NCBI GenBank assembly: GCA_030044475.1
Contig: JASHVP010000061.1
Coordinates: forward strand, 1 to 30,707
Direction: 5' to 3'
Source of the DNA: Thermoplasmata archaeon
GTDB lineage: Archaea > Thermoplasmatota > Thermoplasmata > Lutacidiplasmatales > UBA184
DNA length: 30,707 nt
The position numbers and the translations under genes are program-made. The notes beneath the pieces were generated by a model. That model did not search any database. It was not told the DNA's origin and saw nothing but the letters and a program-made list of their open reading frames with translations. Shown piece by piece: positions 7,962 through 15,318 of the stretch; within the stretch, counting starts at the first letter, position 1, and every line of letters starts with the position of its first letter.

Positions 7962-9176
7962 ATGACTGTGGTCCTCACCGACACCCTCTCCGGGCGGCGC
8001 CGGGGCGTCCCGCGGCCGCGCGGGAGGCCCGTCGGGCTCTACGTCTGCGGACCGACGGTCTACAACGCCTCTCACGTGGGGCACGCCCGGACGTACCTGT
8101 TCTTCGACGTCCTCCGGCGGACGCTCGCGGCCGACGGCTACGCCGTCCGACACGTGATGAACGTCACGGACTTCGAGGACAAGATCGACCAACGGGCCCT
8201 CGACCTGGGGACGAGCTGGCGGGCCCTCGCCCGGCGCGAGGAGCGTGCCTTCGTCTCCGACCTCGAGTCGCTCGACATCCTGCTGCCCCACGAGCGCCCC
8301 CGGGCGAGCGAGTACGTTCGGAGGATGGTCGACGTCGTCCGCCGACTCGAGCGGACGGGCCGGGTGCGCCACCAGGACGACGAGTGGCTCTACGAAGCGC
8401 CAGCGCGGCCGCCGTCCGAGAACTTCTCCGCGGCCTCCGAGCTCGCGAGCCATGCCGTGGCCGAGGCCGGCCTGCCTCGGCCGGACCCGGCCACGGCCCG
8501 CGAGTTCATGATCTGGCGCCGGCAGGACCCGCCGCGCGCCTCGTTCCCGAGCCCCTGGGGGCGAGGGATTCCGGGATGGCACCTCGAGTGCTTTGCGATG
8601 GCGGAGCGGCTCCTCGAACTCCCGGTCGAGCTCCACGGAGGCGGACGGGACCTGATCTACCCGCACCACTACGCCGAGAACGAGATCGCCTGGGCGCTCG
8701 CGCGCCGGCCGATCACCCGGAGCTTCGTCCATACGGCCCTCGTCTTTCAGGACGGGCGGAAGATGGCGAAGTCGACCGGTAACCTGGTCCCGATCCGCGC
8801 CGCCGTCGCGGCCGTCGGAGCCGGCGCGCTTCGGTGGTACCTGCTCGGGATCGGCCACTCCGAGCGGCTCGCCTGGGAGGCGGCGGACCTCGCCCGGGCG
8901 CGCGACGAGTACGAACGCGTCCGCCACACGATCGCCGACAGTCTGGCCGACGGGGGGGCCGGCCGGGTCCCGGCCCGGGCCTTCTCGCACCTCGCGGGCG
9001 AGGTCGCCCGAGACCTCGGGAACGACCTGGCCACGGATCGGGCGGTGACTCGGATCCGATCGTTCGCCGCTCAGCTCGAGGCGCGCGCCAACGGGCGGGT
9101 CGCGCGCGGGGACCGCCGCCGGGCCCTGGCCGCCGTGCGCGACGTCGAACGGCGCCTCGGGTTCGCGATCGCCTAG
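7962..9176 (+). CDS. cysS: Cysteine--tRNA ligase (class I), short form
   Basis: Charges tRNA-Cys with cysteine. 404 aa. Class I signatures are HVGH (residues 38-41) and KMAKS (267-271). Zinc ligands typical of CysRS are present: Cys29 in YVCGPTVYN, the Cys in GWHLECFAM, and the His pair in YPHHYAENEIAWA. MNVTDFEDKI and HGGGRDL are further CysRS hallmarks. Typical enzymes have about 460 residues; here the C-terminal region after the KMAKS helices is short and the anticodon-binding end is trimmed. The reading frame is intact, so I call it functional. The stop shares a CTAG with the convergent thiolase gene. Confidence 0.94.
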   Translation: MTVVLTDTLSGRRRGVPRPRGRPVGLYVCGPTVYNASHVGHARTYLFFDVLRRTLAADGYAVRHVMNVTDFEDKIDQRALDLGTSWRALARREERAFVSDLESLDILLPHERPRASEYVRRMVDVVRRLERTGRVRHQDDEWLYEAPARPPSENFSAASELASHAVAEAGLPRPDPATAREFMIWRRQDPPRASFPSPWGRGIPGWHLECFAMAERLLELPVELHGGGRDLIYPHHYAENEIAWALARRPITRSFVHTALVFQDGRKMAKSTGNLVPIRAAVAAVGAGALRWYLLGIGHSERLAWEAADLARARDEYERVRHTIADSLADGGAGRVPARAFSHLAGEVARDLGNDLATDRAVTRIRSFAAQLEARANGRVARGDRRRALAAVRDVERRLGFAIA

Positions 9177-10378
9177 AGACCGGACCGGTCGACGATCACG
9201 GACAGCCCGTTCCCGCCGCCCATGCACAGGGTCGCGAGACCGCGCCGACCGTTCGTCCGGACGAGCTCGTGGACCAAGGTGACGACGATGCGGGCGCCGC
9301 TCGCGCCGATCGGATGGCCGAGGGCGACGGCCCCTCCGTGGACGTTGAACTGCTCGTCCGTGAACCCGAACGTCCGCTGGACGGCGAGCGACGCGGAGGC
9401 GTACGCCTCGTTGTGCTCGACGCGGTCGAAGTCCGAGGGGGCGAAGCCGGTCTTCGCGAGATGCGAACGCACCGTCGGGATCGGGGACTCCATGACGTCG
9501 GACGGGTGCACGCCGCTCTCCGCGACGGAGTGGACCCACGCGAGGGGCCGGGCGCCGGTCCGGCGCACCTCCCGCGCGCTCGCGAGGACGAGCGCCGCCG
9601 CGCCGTCCGAGAGCTTCGACGAGTTGCCGGCGGTCAGGACCCCATCGGGCGAGAAGACGGGCGGGAGCCGGGCCAGCTTCTCGAGCGTGGTGTCGGCCCG
9701 CGGCGCCTCATCCTGGGCGAGGCCCGGGGCGCCGGGGGTGAGGGAGGCCGGGACGGGAACGATCTCGGCGGCGAACCGCCCCTCCGCGGTCGCCCGGACC
9801 GCGCGCTGGTGGCTCCGGAGACCGAAGGCGTCGACCTCGGCCCGGCCGAGGCCGAACTTCTTGGCGACCCGCTCCCCGGTCCGCCCCATGATCTCATGCT
9901 CGCCGTACGCGTCGATCAACGAGTCCCGCTGCATCGCGTCGTCCAGCGGGTGGGGGCCGGGCGGACTCCCCCAGCGCATCGCGCCGGGCAGAAGGTACGG
10001 CGCGTTCGACATGCTCTCCATCCCGCCGACGAGGACGCGGTCGAAGTCGCCCGCCCGGATCGCGGAGAACCCCCAGTGGATCGCCTTCATGCCCGAGCCG
10101 CAGACCATGTTGACCGTGGCCGCGCCGACCGTGTCCGGAATCCCGCTGCCGCGAAGCACCTGGCGCGCCGGGTTCTGTCCGACCCCGGCCTGGATCGCCT
10201 CGCCGAACAGCACCTCCTCGACGTCCGCCGGAGCGAGCGCCGCGCGCTCGAGGGCCGCCCGGGCGGCGACCACCCCCAAGGACGGGGCCGGCACGGACTT
10301 CAGCGATCCCCCGAACCGCCCGATCGGCGTCCGGACCGCCGCGACGATGGCCACGGCGGGCTCGAAGGCGGTCGGCAC
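9173..10378 (-). CDS. Thiolase (acetyl-CoA C-acyltransferase / acetyltransferase)
   Basis: Condenses or cleaves beta-ketoacyl-CoA with CoA; the best guess is the last step of acyl-CoA oxidation or acetoacetyl-CoA turnover. 401 aa, the normal length of a bacterial-type degradative thiolase. It has the nucleophile Cys93 in NMVCGSGMKA, an NEAY motif (usually NEAF), His355 in GHPIGASGARI and the proton-donor Cys385 in LCMGGGNG. These complete active-site motifs separate it from the archaeal thiolase paired with HMG-CoA synthase and from SCP-x-like proteins. The GTG at 10378 is taken as the start; a second GTG eight codons in is possible. It lies 45 bp downstream of pcn on the same strand and may be read through from it. 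Substrate chain length cannot be read from sequence. Confidence 0.92.
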   Translation of the reverse strand: MPTAFEPAVAIVAAVRTPIGRFGGSLKSVPAPSLGVVAARAALERAALAPADVEEVLFGEAIQAGVGQNPARQVLRGSGIPDTVGAATVNMVCGSGMKAIHWGFSAIRAGDFDRVLVGGMESMSNAPYLLPGAMRWGSPPGPHPLDDAMQRDSLIDAYGEHEIMGRTGERVAKKFGLGRAEVDAFGLRSHQRAVRATAEGRFAAEIVPVPASLTPGAPGLAQDEAPRADTTLEKLARLPPVFSPDGVLTAGNSSKLSDGAAALVLASAREVRRTGARPLAWVHSVAESGVHPSDVMESPIPTVRSHLAKTGFAPSDFDRVEHNEAYASASLAVQRTFGFTDEQFNVHGGAVALGHPIGASGARIVVTLVHELVRTNGRRGLATLCMGGGNGLSVIVDRSGL

Positions 10379-10423
10379 CGACGCCCTCTCGCTCCGGACG
10401 ATCGACGGGCCCGGGCGCCCGGC

Positions 10424-11155
10424 CTAGTCCTCTTCGACGCGGGGCGCCAGCAGGTACCGGCCCTCCCCGCGGCCGGCGCCCATCGCGAACTCGATCTTGA
10501 GCGGATACTCGTTCCCCACGTGGAACGTCGCCTCGTCGGCGCCGATCGACTTCACCATCGCGGAGAAGAAGTCGAGCGGGTACATGCTCTTCACCGCCTC
10601 CTTCACGTCGATCCGGGTGAGCGTCTCCTTCGGGATCTTCAGGTCGAGGCGGTCGGTGTCACCCTCGGAATGCATCGTGAACGCCTCGGGGTCGACGGAG
10701 AGGGTGACGTGGTCCGTGAAGCTCTCGCTCCCCCGGATCCCTTGCCGGATGTCCTCGGTCTTGACCGTGACGCTGGCGGGGGGCGTGACGTTCGGGACCT
10801 TCGGGTCGGTGATGCCCGCGGGATCGACGACCGCCATCTGCCGGGTCAGGCGGCCGACCGAGGCGACGAGGCGGTTCTTGCCGTCGAACTGCAGCTCGAT
10901 GACGTCGCCCGGCTTCGACAGTCGGAGGACCTCCTTCAGCTTCTCGACGTCGACGCCGATCTCCGTCGGTTCGCCGGTGAACTCCTCGAAGACCCCCTTC
11001 TGGAGCTTCAGGACGAGCATCGCCACGTGGGAGGGGTCGACCGCCTTCGCCTCGAGGCCGTCCTTCGAGATCACGAACTTGACCTCGGTCACGAGGGTGG
11101 AGACGACCTCGACGACCTCCCGGAGGTTCTCCATCTTGATACGCAGCTTGAACAT
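10424..11155 (-). CDS. pcn: DNA polymerase sliding clamp PCNA
   Basis: Ring-shaped processivity factor that tethers polymerase, ligase and FEN1 to DNA. 243 aa, the expected archaeal size. It begins MFKLRIKMENLREVVEVVSTL and contains the PCNA signature around LEAKAVDPSHVAMLVLKL. The domain linker is followed by the second beta-alpha-beta repeat (VTLSVDPEAFTMHSEGD) and the C-terminal strand region YPLKIEFAMGAGRGEGRYLLAPRVEED, matching the usual PLKI.F...G.....YLLAPR ending. Single PCNA gene here, consistent with a euryarchaeal homotrimer. The TATA candidate at 11190-11198 lies 35-43 bp upstream, leaving a short leader. Divergent from alaX. Confidence 0.96.
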   Translation of the reverse strand: MFKLRIKMENLREVVEVVSTLVTEVKFVISKDGLEAKAVDPSHVAMLVLKLQKGVFEEFTGEPTEIGVDVEKLKEVLRLSKPGDVIELQFDGKNRLVASVGRLTRQMAVVDPAGITDPKVPNVTPPASVTVKTEDIRQGIRGSESFTDHVTLSVDPEAFTMHSEGDTDRLDLKIPKETLTRIDVKEAVKSMYPLDFFSAMVKSIGADEATFHVGNEYPLKIEFAMGAGRGEGRYLLAPRVEED

Positions 11156-11189
11156 CCGAAATCCTCGGGGCGCGTCACATCGACCCCCG

Positions 11190-11198
11190 CTAAAAAGG
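11190..11198 (-). promoter_or_regulatory. TATA box of pcn
   Basis: Minus-strand CCTTTTTAG in the pcn/alaX divergent spacer, 35-43 bp before the pcn ATG. This gives a leader of roughly 10 nt rather than a leaderless message. On the plus strand the same patch is too far from alaX, which has a weaker TTTTG patch (11227-11232) about 25 bp before its ATG. Confidence 0.5.
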
Positions 11199-11254
11199 TT
11201 GCCGAGGCGCCGTGCACCGGGAAGGGGTTTTGCCGCCGGTGGCTCGGCCCCGCC

Positions 11255-12013
11255 ATGACCGAGCTCGCGTACCTGGCCGACATGGACGCGGCGTACGTCC
11301 GTTCGTTCCGGGCCCGGGTGACCGCCCTTCCGCCCGGCGGGCTCGTTCTGGACCGGACCTTCTTCTATCCCGCGGGCGGCGGCCAGCCGACGGACCGCGG
11401 CCGCCTCCGGGCGGGGGAGGGCCCGGCGGTCGAGGTCGTGGATGTGGTGAAATCCGGGCCGTCGGTGCTCCACCGGATCCGGGGTCGGTCGGAGACCGTG
11501 CGGTCCCTCTCCGTCGGGGCCGAAGTCGAAGGAACGATCGACTGGGAGCGCCGGCACCGCCACATGCGACTGCATACCGGCCAGCATCTCCTGAGCGCGC
11601 GGATCTTCGTCCGATCGGGTCGGAGGACGCGCCGGGCGGTCCTCGGCGGCATCTCCGCCACGCTCGATCTGGATGGACCCTTGGAGGACGCTCTCGTGCC
11701 GGAGTTGGCGGCGGACCTCGCGGAGGCCGCGGCGCTTCCGCGACCGGTCTCGATCGTCCACATCCCGCGGGCGGAGTGGGAGGCTCACCCGGAGGCGGAG
11801 CGATCCGGCCTGGTGCCTCTGCCGGCGCAGGTCGACCCGGTGCGGGTCGTCCGAGTCGAGGGACTGGACGTCTGCCCGTGCGGCGGCACGCATCTCCGCT
11901 CCACGGGGGAGCTCGGGGCGGTCGTCCTGGAACCGATCCGACCGCTGCCGGACGGGAGCAGCCGGGTCGCGTTCACCCTGGCCGACGGCGCGTCTCCCAG
12001 TGCGCCCGGGTGA
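11255..12013 (+). CDS. alaX: AlaX-type alanyl-tRNA editing protein
   Basis: Free-standing relative of the AlaRS editing domain; hydrolyses Ser-tRNA-Ala (and sometimes Gly-tRNA-Ala). 252 aa. The metal-binding set is complete: HTGQH (His107, His111) and CPCGGTH (Cys209, His213). FFYPAGGGQPTDRG (about 36-49) is the standard N-terminal motif of AlaX and AlaRS editing domains. The length and the extra N-terminal beta-barrel suit the AlaX-M class rather than the short AlaX-S. ATG start at 11255. The last 41 bp overlap the 3' end of the convergent GNAT gene. Confidence 0.92.
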   Translation: MTELAYLADMDAAYVRSFRARVTALPPGGLVLDRTFFYPAGGGQPTDRGRLRAGEGPAVEVVDVVKSGPSVLHRIRGRSETVRSLSVGAEVEGTIDWERRHRHMRLHTGQHLLSARIFVRSGRRTRRAVLGGISATLDLDGPLEDALVPELAADLAEAAALPRPVSIVHIPRAEWEAHPEAERSGLVPLPAQVDPVRVVRVEGLDVCPCGGTHLRSTGELGAVVLEPIRPLPDGSSRVAFTLADGASPSAPG

Positions 12014-12524
12014 GGCCGTACACGTAGACGTCGTGCCACGCGCTGTGGTGGAAGAGCGCCGCGTGGAGGGTCCCTTCGCGCTGGAAGCCGAGCCCCTCGA
12101 GCAGACGATACGACGGGACGTTCTCGACATCGCACGTCGCCCCGACCCGGGCGAGTCGGCCGGTCTCGAACAGGTGGTCGACGAGGAGACCGACGGCCTC
12201 GCGTCCGAATCCGTGCCCGCGGGCGGAGCGGTCGCCGAGAATGTACCAGACATCGAGCAGTTCCAGGACCGGATGGGCGAGGTAGTGCCCGACGAGCCCG
12301 ATCGCGCTCGGTCGGTCGCGTCGCTCGACGGCGTACCGCGGGGCGAGGGAGCGGGGGTCGGCGGCGGCCGACTCCACCGACCGGACGAACTCGTCGAACG
12401 TGTCGGTCGCGAACCGGTCGTACGGCGCGACGATCTCCGGATCGTTGTACCACGAGAAGAGGCCGGCGTAGTCAGCCGGGTCGATCGGACGAAGGCGGAC
12501 GGACGCGCCCTCGAGGACCGCCAT
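11973..12524 (-). CDS. GNAT N-acetyltransferase, RimJ/RimL-like
   Basis: 183 aa of the Acetyltransf_3 (RimJ/RimL) type, which acetylates N-terminal residues or small molecules using acetyl-CoA. The N-terminal VRLRPIDPADYAGLFSWYNDPEI is the usual beta1-alpha1 start. The acetyl-CoA loop is GDRSARGHGFGREAVGLLVDHLF (Q/R-x-x-G-x-G type at RGHGFG), followed by ATCDVENVPSYRLLEGLGFQREGTL. ATG start at 12524. Its gene overlaps alaX by 41 bp tail-to-tail and is 7 bp downstream of the winged-helix-like gene, so 12947-13171, 12532-12924 and this gene may form one minus-strand operon. Target unknown. Confidence 0.88.
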   Translation of the reverse strand: MAVLEGASVRLRPIDPADYAGLFSWYNDPEIVAPYDRFATDTFDEFVRSVESAAADPRSLAPRYAVERRDRPSAIGLVGHYLAHPVLELLDVWYILGDRSARGHGFGREAVGLLVDHLFETGRLARVGATCDVENVPSYRLLEGLGFQREGTLHAALFHHSAWHDVYVYGLTRAHWETRRRPG

Positions 12525-12531
12525 CGGGGAA

Positions 12532-12924
12532 TCAGACGTCCGGGAGGGGACGGGGGTGGTCCGACCGGGCCGGCGCGTCGGGGTGGGGCTCGAGCTCCGC
12601 CTCGGACGACGGCACGGGCGGAGGGGCGGGGTCGCCGGGGAGATGCTGGTACTCGAGCGCCTTGCGGTGCCCGGTCGCCGTGAGCGAGAAGACGTGCTTC
12701 GGCTCGGAGTACCCGACGACGTACTGGGTGCGCCGGTACACCATCCGGGACATCTCGAGCGCGCGGAGCGCCTGCTTGATCTCCGTCCCGTCCTCCACGG
12801 CGAACTTCCGGAGAATCCCGAACTCGGTCGTCCATTGGGACGCTTCGAACCGGACCTGGTTGCCGCGGTGCTCCAGGAGGTGCAGGAGGAGCAGGCGCTC
12901 GAGCCGGTCGAGCTCTTCGGGCAT
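12532..12924 (-). CDS. Winged-helix-like protein, possible DNA-binding regulator
   Basis: 130 aa that I do not recognise as a named family. The first 90 residues look like a winged helix: LERLLLLHLLEHRG (helix 1), WTTEFGILRKFAVEDGTEIKQALRALEMSRMVYRR (helices 2 and 3, recognition helix at EIKQALRALEM), then a two-stranded wing (YVVGYSEPKHVFSLTATGHRKALEY). The FSLTATGHRKAL ending is frequent in archaeal wHTH proteins. The last 35 residues are Pro/Asp/His-rich and likely disordered. It lies between a small protein gene (22 bp upstream) and the GNAT gene (7 bp downstream). Regulator is an inference; a structural role or RNA binding is possible. Confidence 0.65.
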   Translation of the reverse strand: MPEELDRLERLLLLHLLEHRGNQVRFEASQWTTEFGILRKFAVEDGTEIKQALRALEMSRMVYRRTQYVVGYSEPKHVFSLTATGHRKALEYQHLPGDPAPPPVPSSEAELEPHPDAPARSDHPRPLPDV

Positions 12925-12946
12925 GCGAATCCGACGCTCCTCGCCC

Positions 12947-13171
12947 TCAGGAGATGGTCGTGATCTCGTAGCTGACGTCCAGTCCCTTCAGTCGTTCGTG
13001 CATCTGGGTCATGAGTTGGATGACGTCCTCAAGGGTCGCCTTCTCCTTCCACTTGAAGACGAAGTCGTGCATCCCCATCGACTCCTCGAACCCGATCTGC
13101 CGCATCGCTTCGAGGACCTTCAGGGGGTTCGCGCCCTCGGAGTGGAACGTCATACGGACGTAGGTTCGCAT
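12947..13171 (-). CDS. Small conserved-looking alpha/beta protein, function unknown
   Basis: 74 aa from the ATG at 13171; an in-frame GTG at 13183 would add four residues. The sequence alternates strand and helix (RTYVRMTFHSEG, NPLKVLEAMRQIGF, MHDFVFKWKEK, TLEDVIQLMTQMHERLKGL, VSYEITTIS), suggesting a small ferredoxin-like fold with two beta-alpha-beta units. I recall similar short proteins in euryarchaeotes but cannot name a family. The AT-rich patch CCTAAACG (minus strand, 13204-13211) lies 33-40 bp upstream of the chosen ATG. It heads a likely operon with the winged-helix and GNAT genes and is divergent from the epimerase gene. Confidence 0.7.
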   Translation of the reverse strand: MRTYVRMTFHSEGANPLKVLEAMRQIGFEESMGMHDFVFKWKEKATLEDVIQLMTQMHERLKGLDVSYEITTIS

Positions 13172-13220
13172 CCGACCACGCACCGGGGGGATCGCGTGCT
13201 GTCGTTTAGGCGGGCCTTCG

Positions 13221-13230
13221 CTTATATATG
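13221..13230 (+). promoter_or_regulatory. Strong TATA box of the epimerase gene
   Basis: CTTATATATG is the cleanest TATA box in the window, 25-34 bp before the GTG at 13255. Because TATATA is symmetric it could also serve the minus strand, but the small gene there starts 50 bp away and has its own candidate at 13204-13211. Confidence 0.75.
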
Positions 13231-13254
13231 CTTCCCCGACGCTGCCGCGCGATT

Positions 13255-14214
13255 GTGACGACCCACGATCCGCCCGGCCCGACGGTCGTCACCGGCGGCG
13301 CCGGAGCGATCGGGTCGGTCCTTGTCCGCGCGGTGCTGAGCGAAGGGGCCGAGGTGCGCGTCGTCGACAACCTCTCGGGCGGCCGCAAGGAGCACCTCCC
13401 GTCCGACCCGAAGCTCTCCCTGGTCGTGGCGGACCTCCTCGACCCGCCGTCGTTCGAGACCGCGCTCGACGGGGCCGAGACGGTCTGGCATCTCGCGGCC
13501 AACCCCGACGTCCGGCTCGGGATCGAGACCCCCCGGATCGACCTGGACCGGGGCACGGTCGCCACGTTCCAGCTGCTCGAGGCCGTCCGCCGTCACGATG
13601 TCCGACGGGTCCGGTTCTCGTCGTCGAGCGTCGTGTACGGTCGCCCGACGACCTTCCCGACCCCCGAAGACTACGGCCCGTTGCTGCCCGAATCGCAGTA
13701 CGGGGCCGCCAAGCTCGCGTGCGAGGGGCTGATGAGCGCGTACGCGCACGACTACGGGATCACCGTCCACCTGTTCCGGTTCGCGAACATCATCGGCCCG
13801 TCGATGACCCACGGGATCCTCTTCGACCTGTTCGAGAAGCTGCGCCAGGACCCCGCCCGGCTCGAGGTGCTCGGCGACGGACGACAGGCGAAGAGCTACC
13901 TCCGCGCGGAGGAGTGCGTCGACGGCATGCGCTTCGCGGCGGCGCGTTCGTCCCAGCCGGTCAACCTGTTCAACCTCGGCTCGCTCGATCGGATCTCCGT
14001 CCGGGAGATCGCCGAGAAGGTCGTCGCGGCCCACGGCGGGCGGGCGCAGATCGAGTACACGGGCGGGGAGCGCGGGTGGGTCGGCGACGTCCCGCAACAG
14101 CTGCTCTCGGTCGAGAAGATCGGTCGACTCGGGTGGCGTCCCCGACTTACGAGCGCCCAGTGCGTCGACCGAACGATCGAAGAGCTCGTCGACGCTCGCC
14201 GGGTCCGTCCTTAG
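13255..14214 (+). CDS. NAD-dependent sugar-nucleotide epimerase/dehydratase (GalE-like SDR)
   Basis: 319 aa extended short-chain dehydrogenase acting on nucleotide sugars. The Rossmann motif is TGGAGAIGS (GxxGxxG at residues 14-20), followed by VVDNLSGG. WHLAANPDVR is the usual HxAA loop, SSSSVVYG carries the catalytic Ser, and YGAAK gives Tyr149 and Lys153. FRFANIIGP and the C-terminal GDGRQAKSYLRAEECVDG are typical of UDP-glucose 4-epimerase-like enzymes. An ATG at 13228 lies inside the TATA box, so the GTG at 13255 is the real start; the message would be leaderless. It stands beside two glycosyltransferase genes, so it probably makes a sugar donor for surface glycans. The exact substrate (UDP-Glc, UDP-GlcNAc, dTDP sugar) is not readable. 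Stop overlaps the convergent GT4 gene by 4 bp. Confidence 0.9.
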   Translation: MTTHDPPGPTVVTGGAGAIGSVLVRAVLSEGAEVRVVDNLSGGRKEHLPSDPKLSLVVADLLDPPSFETALDGAETVWHLAANPDVRLGIETPRIDLDRGTVATFQLLEAVRRHDVRRVRFSSSSVVYGRPTTFPTPEDYGPLLPESQYGAAKLACEGLMSAYAHDYGITVHLFRFANIIGPSMTHGILFDLFEKLRQDPARLEVLGDGRQAKSYLRAEECVDGMRFAAARSSQPVNLFNLGSLDRISVREIAEKVVAAHGGRAQIEYTGGERGWVGDVPQQLLSVEKIGRLGWRPRLTSAQCVDRTIEELVDARRVRP

Positions 14215-15248
14215 GCCGCGGCCCCCGCGCCGACGACGCGGCGATAGATCTCTCGGTGCGCGGCCGCGATCCGATCCCATCCGAACCGCTCGACCGCGGA
14301 GGTCCGGGCGGCCACCGACATCCGTTCCCGCGCGCCCGTGTCCCGGGCCAGGCCCGTCGCGCGGCGCCGGATCCCCTCGACGAACCCCCCGGGGTTGGGG
14401 TCCGGGACCACGAAGCCGGAGGTGCCGTCCACCACCGCGTCCGCTACGGCCGGGCCGCCGAGGACGGGGAGTCCGGCCGCGAGGCCCTGGAGGACCGCGG
14501 CGGAGAGCACTTCGACGCCGCTCGGATGCACCAGGAGGTCGCTCTCGGCGTACAGCGACAGGAGGTCCGGCTCCCCGACCTCTCCGAGCAGGTCGACCGA
14601 GTCACCCGACTCCCGCACCGTGCGCGCGTACGCCTCCGAGGAGATCGGCCCCGCGATCCGCAACGTGAGGCCGGTTCCGCGGAGCGCCCGGGCGGCGAGC
14701 TCCCACCGCTTGAACGGCGCCACGACCCCGACCCCCAACGCCCGCGTCCCGGTCCGCCGCGACGGGTCCGGCCGAAACCGGGCGGCGTCCACACCGAACG
14801 GGACGACCGAGATCGGGGGCCGGGGGGGCCGGACCTCGGACCGCATCGCCCGCGCGAGCGTCTCGGTGAGCGCCACGACCTCCGTGGCCCGACGGACGGC
14901 CCGACGTTCCAGCCAGTATCCCCACCGATGGGAGAGCCGATCGCGGTAGAACCAGTGGCGGGAATGCGAGGTGTAGACGAACCGGCTCCCAGCGAGCGCA
15001 AGCCGGTTCGCGACGACCGGCGTGTTCGCGTGCACCACGTCGTATCGCTCCGAGCGCAAGAGCCGCGGCAGTTCCCAGGCGAACGGATACTCGTCCCGCA
15101 TGCGTCGATGACGCACGCGGTTGACGATCGTCACCTCCTCGCCCTGCGCCCGGAGGGCGCCGGCGAGTTCCCAGAGGATTCGTTCGACCGCGCCGTACCC
15201 CGTCGGGGGGATGGGGTGCACCCCCCCACCGACGAGCAGGATCCGCAC
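14211..15248 (-). CDS. Glycosyltransferase family 4-like (GT-B fold)
   Basis: 345 aa from the GTG at 15248. It begins VRILLVGGGVHPIPPTGYGAVERILWELAGAL, the usual GT4 N-terminal domain with a glycine-rich loop. VHANTPVVANRLAL and SVVPFGVDAARFRPDP follow, then the C-terminal donor domain (LGVGVVAPFKRWELAARAL, LVHPSGVEVLSAAVLQGLAAGLPVLGG). The E-x7-E motif of this family is altered: the first Glu is in VEVLS but the second position reads Gln (LQGLA). The frame is open further upstream, but that stretch is Arg/Ser/Thr-rich and antisense to the GT2 gene. The AT-rich patch at 15270-15277 fixes the start. Divergent from GT2 and convergent with the epimerase; probably cell-surface glycan or glycolipid synthesis. 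Confidence 0.88.
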   Translation of the reverse strand: MRILLVGGGVHPIPPTGYGAVERILWELAGALRAQGEEVTIVNRVRHRRMRDEYPFAWELPRLLRSERYDVVHANTPVVANRLALAGSRFVYTSHSRHWFYRDRLSHRWGYWLERRAVRRATEVVALTETLARAMRSEVRPPRPPISVVPFGVDAARFRPDPSRRTGTRALGVGVVAPFKRWELAARALRGTGLTLRIAGPISSEAYARTVRESGDSVDLLGEVGEPDLLSLYAESDLLVHPSGVEVLSAAVLQGLAAGLPVLGGPAVADAVVDGTSGFVVPDPNPGGFVEGIRRRATGLARDTGARERMSVAARTSAVERFGWDRIAAAHREIYRRVVGAGAAA

Positions 15249-15267
15249 AGGGCCGGAACCGGCCACC

Positions 15268-15279
15268 GGGATTAAGCCC
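15268..15279. promoter_or_regulatory. Near-palindromic TATA region between two glycosyltransferase genes
   Basis: GGGATTAAGCCC is nearly self-complementary. On the minus strand it lies 22-29 bp (core) before the GT4 start. On the plus strand it lies 40-51 bp before the GT2 ATG. It may drive both genes. Confidence 0.5.
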
Positions 15280-15318
15280 TTGGCGGGCTCCGCCGAGGGG
15301 AGGCGGCGCTCGAGGGGA

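Noticed and set aside
13228..13254. Epimerase start at the ATG at 13228
   Set aside because: That ATG is part of the TATATATG promoter element, so it cannot be transcribed from it; the in-frame GTG at 13255 has correct spacing and begins just before the Rossmann motif.
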